This document shows, one piece after another, positions 61,171 through 64,000 of a stretch of DNA of 64,000 nucleotides; within the stretch, counting starts at the first letter, position 1, and every line of letters begins with the position of its first letter. The notes beneath the pieces were generated by a model, which was not told the DNA's origin, searched no databases, and saw nothing but the letters and a program-made list of their open reading frames with translations. The DNA is taken from positions 1-64,000 of the forward strand of contig NZ_JBHMFC010000042.1 of assembly GCF_042427585.1 (NCBI RefSeq), written 5' to 3'. The DNA comes from Pseudalgibacter ostreae (GTDB taxonomy: Bacteria > Bacteroidota > Bacteroidia > Flavobacteriales > Flavobacteriaceae). A program made the position numbers and the translations under genes.

Positions 61171-63030
61171 ATGACAGACATTATACAACTATTACCAGAC
61201 CATGTAGCAAACCAAATCGCTGCTGGAGAAGTTGTACAACGTCCAGCCTCGGTAGTTAAAGAGTTAATGGAAAATGCTATAGACGCAGGTGCCTCAACTA
61301 TAAAACTTATTATTAAAGATGCTGGAAAAACGCTAGTACATGTAATAGACGATGGGAAAGGGATGAGTGTTACCGATGCCCGTTTAAGTTTTGAGCGTCA
61401 TGCCACATCCAAAATTCGAAGTGCAGACGATTTGTTCCAACTCCACACAAAAGGGTTTCGTGGTGAGGCACTAGCAAGTATTGCCGCTATTGCCCATGTG
61501 GAACTTAAAACAAAACAAGACCATGAAGAAGTAGGCACTTGTATTGAAATAGAAGGCAGTACAATCGTTTCGCAAGAGGTTATCGTAACACCTAAAGGAA
61601 CTTCCATTGCCGTAAAAAATCTTTTTTTTAATATTCCTGCCCGTCGGAATTTTTTAAAATCCAATACCGTAGAACTACGCCATATTATTGATGAATTTCA
61701 TCGGGTAGCATTGGCACATCCTAATATTTCCTTTAATTTATTTAATAATGGAAGCGATGTTTTTAACTTACCTTCTAGTAATTACAGACAGCGCATTGTA
61801 AACATATTTGGAACAAAAACCAATGAAAAATTAGTTCCTGTAGATGAAGATACGGAAGTACTTAAAATCTCGGGTTTTGTAGGAAAACCAGAGTTTGCTA
61901 AAAAAACACGAGGTGAACAATATTTTTTTGTAAACGACAGGTTTATTAAAAGTGCATATTTAAACCACGCTATATCTTCGGCCTTTGATGGCTTATTGAA
62001 AAATGGGACACACCCTAGTTATTTTTTAAATCTCACGGTTAACCCGCAAACCATCGATATTAATATCCACCCTACAAAAACAGAAATTAAATTTGATGAT
62101 GAGCACACCTTGTATGCCTTATTGCGATCGGCAGTAAAGCACAGTTTGGGCCAATTTAATATTGCACCAGTATTGGATTTTGATCGTGATGCTACTCTAG
62201 ATACGCCTTATAGTTATAAAGATAATGGGGCCAGTATCCCAAAAATAGAAGTGGATAGGAGTTTTAATCCCTTTAAGGAAGGTGATGCCGGATTGGGTAA
62301 ACAAACCACCTCTTTTAAGAGACAGACCCAAGCCACTAGCCATTGGGATGGTTTGTACGTAGGGTTGGAGTCTAAAGGGAATGATTCTCCAGAGGATTTT
62401 AGTGAAATGTATTTTGAAAGTGAAGAAAGCAGCTCATCTCTGTTTGATGATGAGAACGAAATGGACAAGGTGCAGACCACCCATCAAATTCATAGTAAAT
62501 ATATAGTAAGTGCTATAAAATCGGGTATGTTGGTTATGGATCAGCACCGTGCGCACCAGCGTATTCTATATGAAGAGTTTTTGCAGAATATGACCATTAA
62601 AGAGGGGGCAAGCCAGCAGTTGTTATTTCCATTGCAATTGCATTTTACACCACAGGAGTTAGTGCTTATAGAGCAGTTAAAAACAGATTTACAGCGTACT
62701 GGATTTGTTTTTTCAAACATTTCAGAAGCATCTGTTGAGATTATAGGCGTACCCGTAAGCGTTCCGGAAAGTGAAGTATCCATTATTCTGGAGCAATTGA
62801 TTAGTGATGTTGAAAATGAAGTGCCAGATAGCCATTTTAGTGCTACAGATTTATTGGCAAAATCTATGGCAAAAAGTTTGGCGATTAAAACGGGGCAGAC
62901 CTTAAAAAAAGATGAACAAGAGCATTTGGTAAATAGACTATTTGCCTGTAAAGAACCCAATGTGTCGCCCACAAATAGAAAAACGTTTATTACGATGAGC
63001 GTAGACGAACTGGATAAAAAATTTATATAG
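61171..63030 (+). CDS. mutL: DNA mismatch repair protein MutL
   Basis: GHKL ATPase linking MutS to downstream repair. The 619 residues have the N-terminal ATPase domain (IAAGEVVQRPASVVKELMENAIDAGA, DDGKGM, RHATSKI, TKGFRGEALASIAAI) and the transducer domain (VKNLFFNIPARRNFLK). An acidic linker (about 350-430) leads to the C-terminal dimerisation domain (about 435-619) with QHRAHQRILYE. The Asp-Gln-His-(x)2-Glu-type endonuclease motif is absent; DQHRAHQRILYE is seen instead, so nuclease activity cannot be assumed. Confidence 0.96.
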   Translation: MTDIIQLLPDHVANQIAAGEVVQRPASVVKELMENAIDAGASTIKLIIKDAGKTLVHVIDDGKGMSVTDARLSFERHATSKIRSADDLFQLHTKGFRGEALASIAAIAHVELKTKQDHEEVGTCIEIEGSTIVSQEVIVTPKGTSIAVKNLFFNIPARRNFLKSNTVELRHIIDEFHRVALAHPNISFNLFNNGSDVFNLPSSNYRQRIVNIFGTKTNEKLVPVDEDTEVLKISGFVGKPEFAKKTRGEQYFFVNDRFIKSAYLNHAISSAFDGLLKNGTHPSYFLNLTVNPQTIDINIHPTKTEIKFDDEHTLYALLRSAVKHSLGQFNIAPVLDFDRDATLDTPYSYKDNGASIPKIEVDRSFNPFKEGDAGLGKQTTSFKRQTQATSHWDGLYVGLESKGNDSPEDFSEMYFESEESSSSLFDDENEMDKVQTTHQIHSKYIVSAIKSGMLVMDQHRAHQRILYEEFLQNMTIKEGASQQLLFPLQLHFTPQELVLIEQLKTDLQRTGFVFSNISEASVEIIGVPVSVPESEVSIILEQLISDVENEVPDSHFSATDLLAKSMAKSLAIKTGQTLKKDEQEHLVNRLFACKEPNVSPTNRKTFITMSVDELDKKFI

Positions 63031-63033
63031 GAT

Positions 63034-63762
63034 ATGATGAGAATTACCGATACCGTAAAACATTTAATAATTATAAACGTTATTATGTTTGTGGGAACAT
63101 TGGCCATTGGTAATGGTACCTTGTTTTATGATCTTTTTGCAATGCATTTTCCAAAGAACGATGCGTTTGAATTTTGGCAAATTGTTACACATATGTTTAT
63201 GCATGGTGGGTTTATGCACCTGCTGTTCAATATGTTTGCTCTGTGGATGTTTGGAACTGCTGTGGAACAAAACTTAGGAAGTAAAAAATTCCTGTTTGTG
63301 TATTTTTCTGCTGGATTAGGGGCAGTGGCCTTGCAGGTGGGGTACTATTATTTTAAGTACTTGCCTATGGAAGCCCAAGCCTTAAGCTTAGGTGCTACGC
63401 CCGAACAGATTGTGGAGGTGTTTAGAGATGGAAAAGTGTTTACCGCTATTGGTCAAGAGTTTAATCAAATATATTATGCATCTATGGTTGGGGCCTCTGG
63501 CTGTATTATGGGTATATTAGTAGCATTTGGTATGATAAATCCCAATGCGGAGTTAATGATGATTTTTTTACCAATTCCAATAAAGGCAAAATATTTTATC
63601 CCAGGAATTATCATTCTCGATTTAATTTCAGGAGTAACGGGACAATCTTTTTTCAGTCCGAGTAATACAGCATATATGGCGCACGTAGGTGGTGCCTTAA
63701 CTGGTTTTATTATTATGTGGTATTGGAAAAAAACACAGTTTAATCGTAATCGATGGGATTAA
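63034..63762 (+). CDS. Rhomboid family intramembrane serine protease
   Basis: The 242 residues show six hydrophobic segments. The first loop has MFMHGGFMHLLFNMFALWMFG (the HxxxN-type rhomboid motif), the catalytic Ser is in MVGASGCIMGILVAFGM (about 150-166) and the catalytic His in AHVGGALTGFI (about 220). It starts 3 bases after mutL; a second ATG 3 bases on is equally possible. It is followed at once by a second rhomboid gene. The substrate is unknown. Confidence 0.92.
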   Translation: MMRITDTVKHLIIINVIMFVGTLAIGNGTLFYDLFAMHFPKNDAFEFWQIVTHMFMHGGFMHLLFNMFALWMFGTAVEQNLGSKKFLFVYFSAGLGAVALQVGYYYFKYLPMEAQALSLGATPEQIVEVFRDGKVFTAIGQEFNQIYYASMVGASGCIMGILVAFGMINPNAELMMIFLPIPIKAKYFIPGIIILDLISGVTGQSFFSPSNTAYMAHVGGALTGFIIMWYWKKTQFNRNRWD

Positions 63763-64000
63763 TGACTTTAAATCAAGATATAAAAGATAAGCTGAGCAGG
63801 CTTAACGTTTTAGAAAAACTTATAGCTATTAATGCTGTTGTTTTCTTTTTAGGCTTACTTCTAAAAGTTATCATGAACGGTAGCTTACATGTGTTGGAGC
63901 TGCCAAGCGATTTTATGGCGTTTATCGTAAAGCCTTGGGCAATTATCACGTATGCTTTTGTGCATTACGATTTTTTGCACATTCTTTTTAATATGCTTTG
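63762..64000 (+). CDS. Second rhomboid family protein, cut by the window end
   Basis: An open frame runs to the window edge. The ATG at 63762 overlaps the stop of the preceding gene (TAATG); an in-frame ATG at 63753 is also possible. The visible 79 residues have a first membrane segment (LIAINAVVFFLGLLLKVI) and end in VKPWAIITYAFVHYDFLHILFNML, the rhomboid FVHxxxxHxxxN motif. The catalytic Ser region lies outside the window. Confidence 0.85.
   Translation, partial: MTLNQDIKDKLSRLNVLEKLIAINAVVFFLGLLLKVIMNGSLHVLELPSDFMAFIVKPWAIITYAFVHYDFLHILFNML

Noticed and set aside
62541..63107. Minus-strand ORF of 188 codons
   Set aside because: Shadow of the mutL 3' end and the rhomboid start; low-complexity Ser/Cys/Ile-rich sequence with no motif.
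1..64000. tRNA or rRNA genes
   Set aside because: No cloverleaf with conserved TTC-type arm and no rRNA core sequences were recognised in any gap.

Overview
The window is an AT-rich chromosomal segment from a member of the Flavobacteriaceae (Bacteroidota). The evidence is a gliding-motility ABC ATPase (GldA), a cellulase with a type IX secretion C-terminal domain, the gene order secY-infA-rpmJ-rpsM-rpsK-rpsD-rpoA-rplQ-carA-eno-gltA, an rpsL-rpsG-fusA-rpsJ cluster without tuf, A-rich rather than Shine-Dalgarno leaders, and several promoters of the Bacteroidota type (TTG, about 19-21 bases, TAnnTTTG). The species cannot be named from the sequence.

Layout. 1-3.3 kb: exopolysaccharide export pair Wzc/Wza, minus strand. 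3.7-4.9 kb: OmpA-family protein. 5.0-8.5 kb: arrays of imperfect palindromic repeats around a small GIY-YIG nuclease gene and a UDP-GlcNAc 2-epimerase. 8.5-17.4 kb: minus-strand polysaccharide cluster (four glycosyltransferases, heparinase-like protein, Wzy-like membrane protein, CapK/PaaK-like adenylating enzyme). Its promoter-proximal glycosyltransferase is cut short by a third repeat array (17.3-18.65 kb). 18.65-20.3 kb: BamA/TamA-like outer-membrane protein. 20.6-38.0 kb: the str, S10, spc and alpha ribosomal clusters. 38.2-43.2 kb: carA, eno, gltA and a guanidine-modifying enzyme. 43.2-48.3 kb: GIN-domain lipoprotein, ackA/pta and gldA. 48.5-52.8 kb: phenylalanine/tyrosine operon (prephenate dehydratase, aminotransferase, prephenate dehydrogenase, DAHP synthase-chorismate mutase). 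52.9-57.4 kb: three cold-shock genes split by a cellulase island. 57.5-64 kb: DUF721, recF, TPR protein, ribH, two small membrane proteins, mutL and two rhomboid proteases, the second cut by the window end.

The strongest unusual signal is upstream of prephenate dehydratase. A 27-codon ORF with six Phe and two Tyr codons in ten positions is followed by a terminator whose left arm is perfectly complementary to leader codons 22-24. This is the architecture of a ribosome-mediated phenylalanine attenuator. Other items of interest are a structured RNA with an intrinsic terminator between rpsJ and rplC, hairpin repeats that surround a GIY-YIG nuclease and truncate a glycosyltransferase, and a cold-shock gene array split by the cellulase island.
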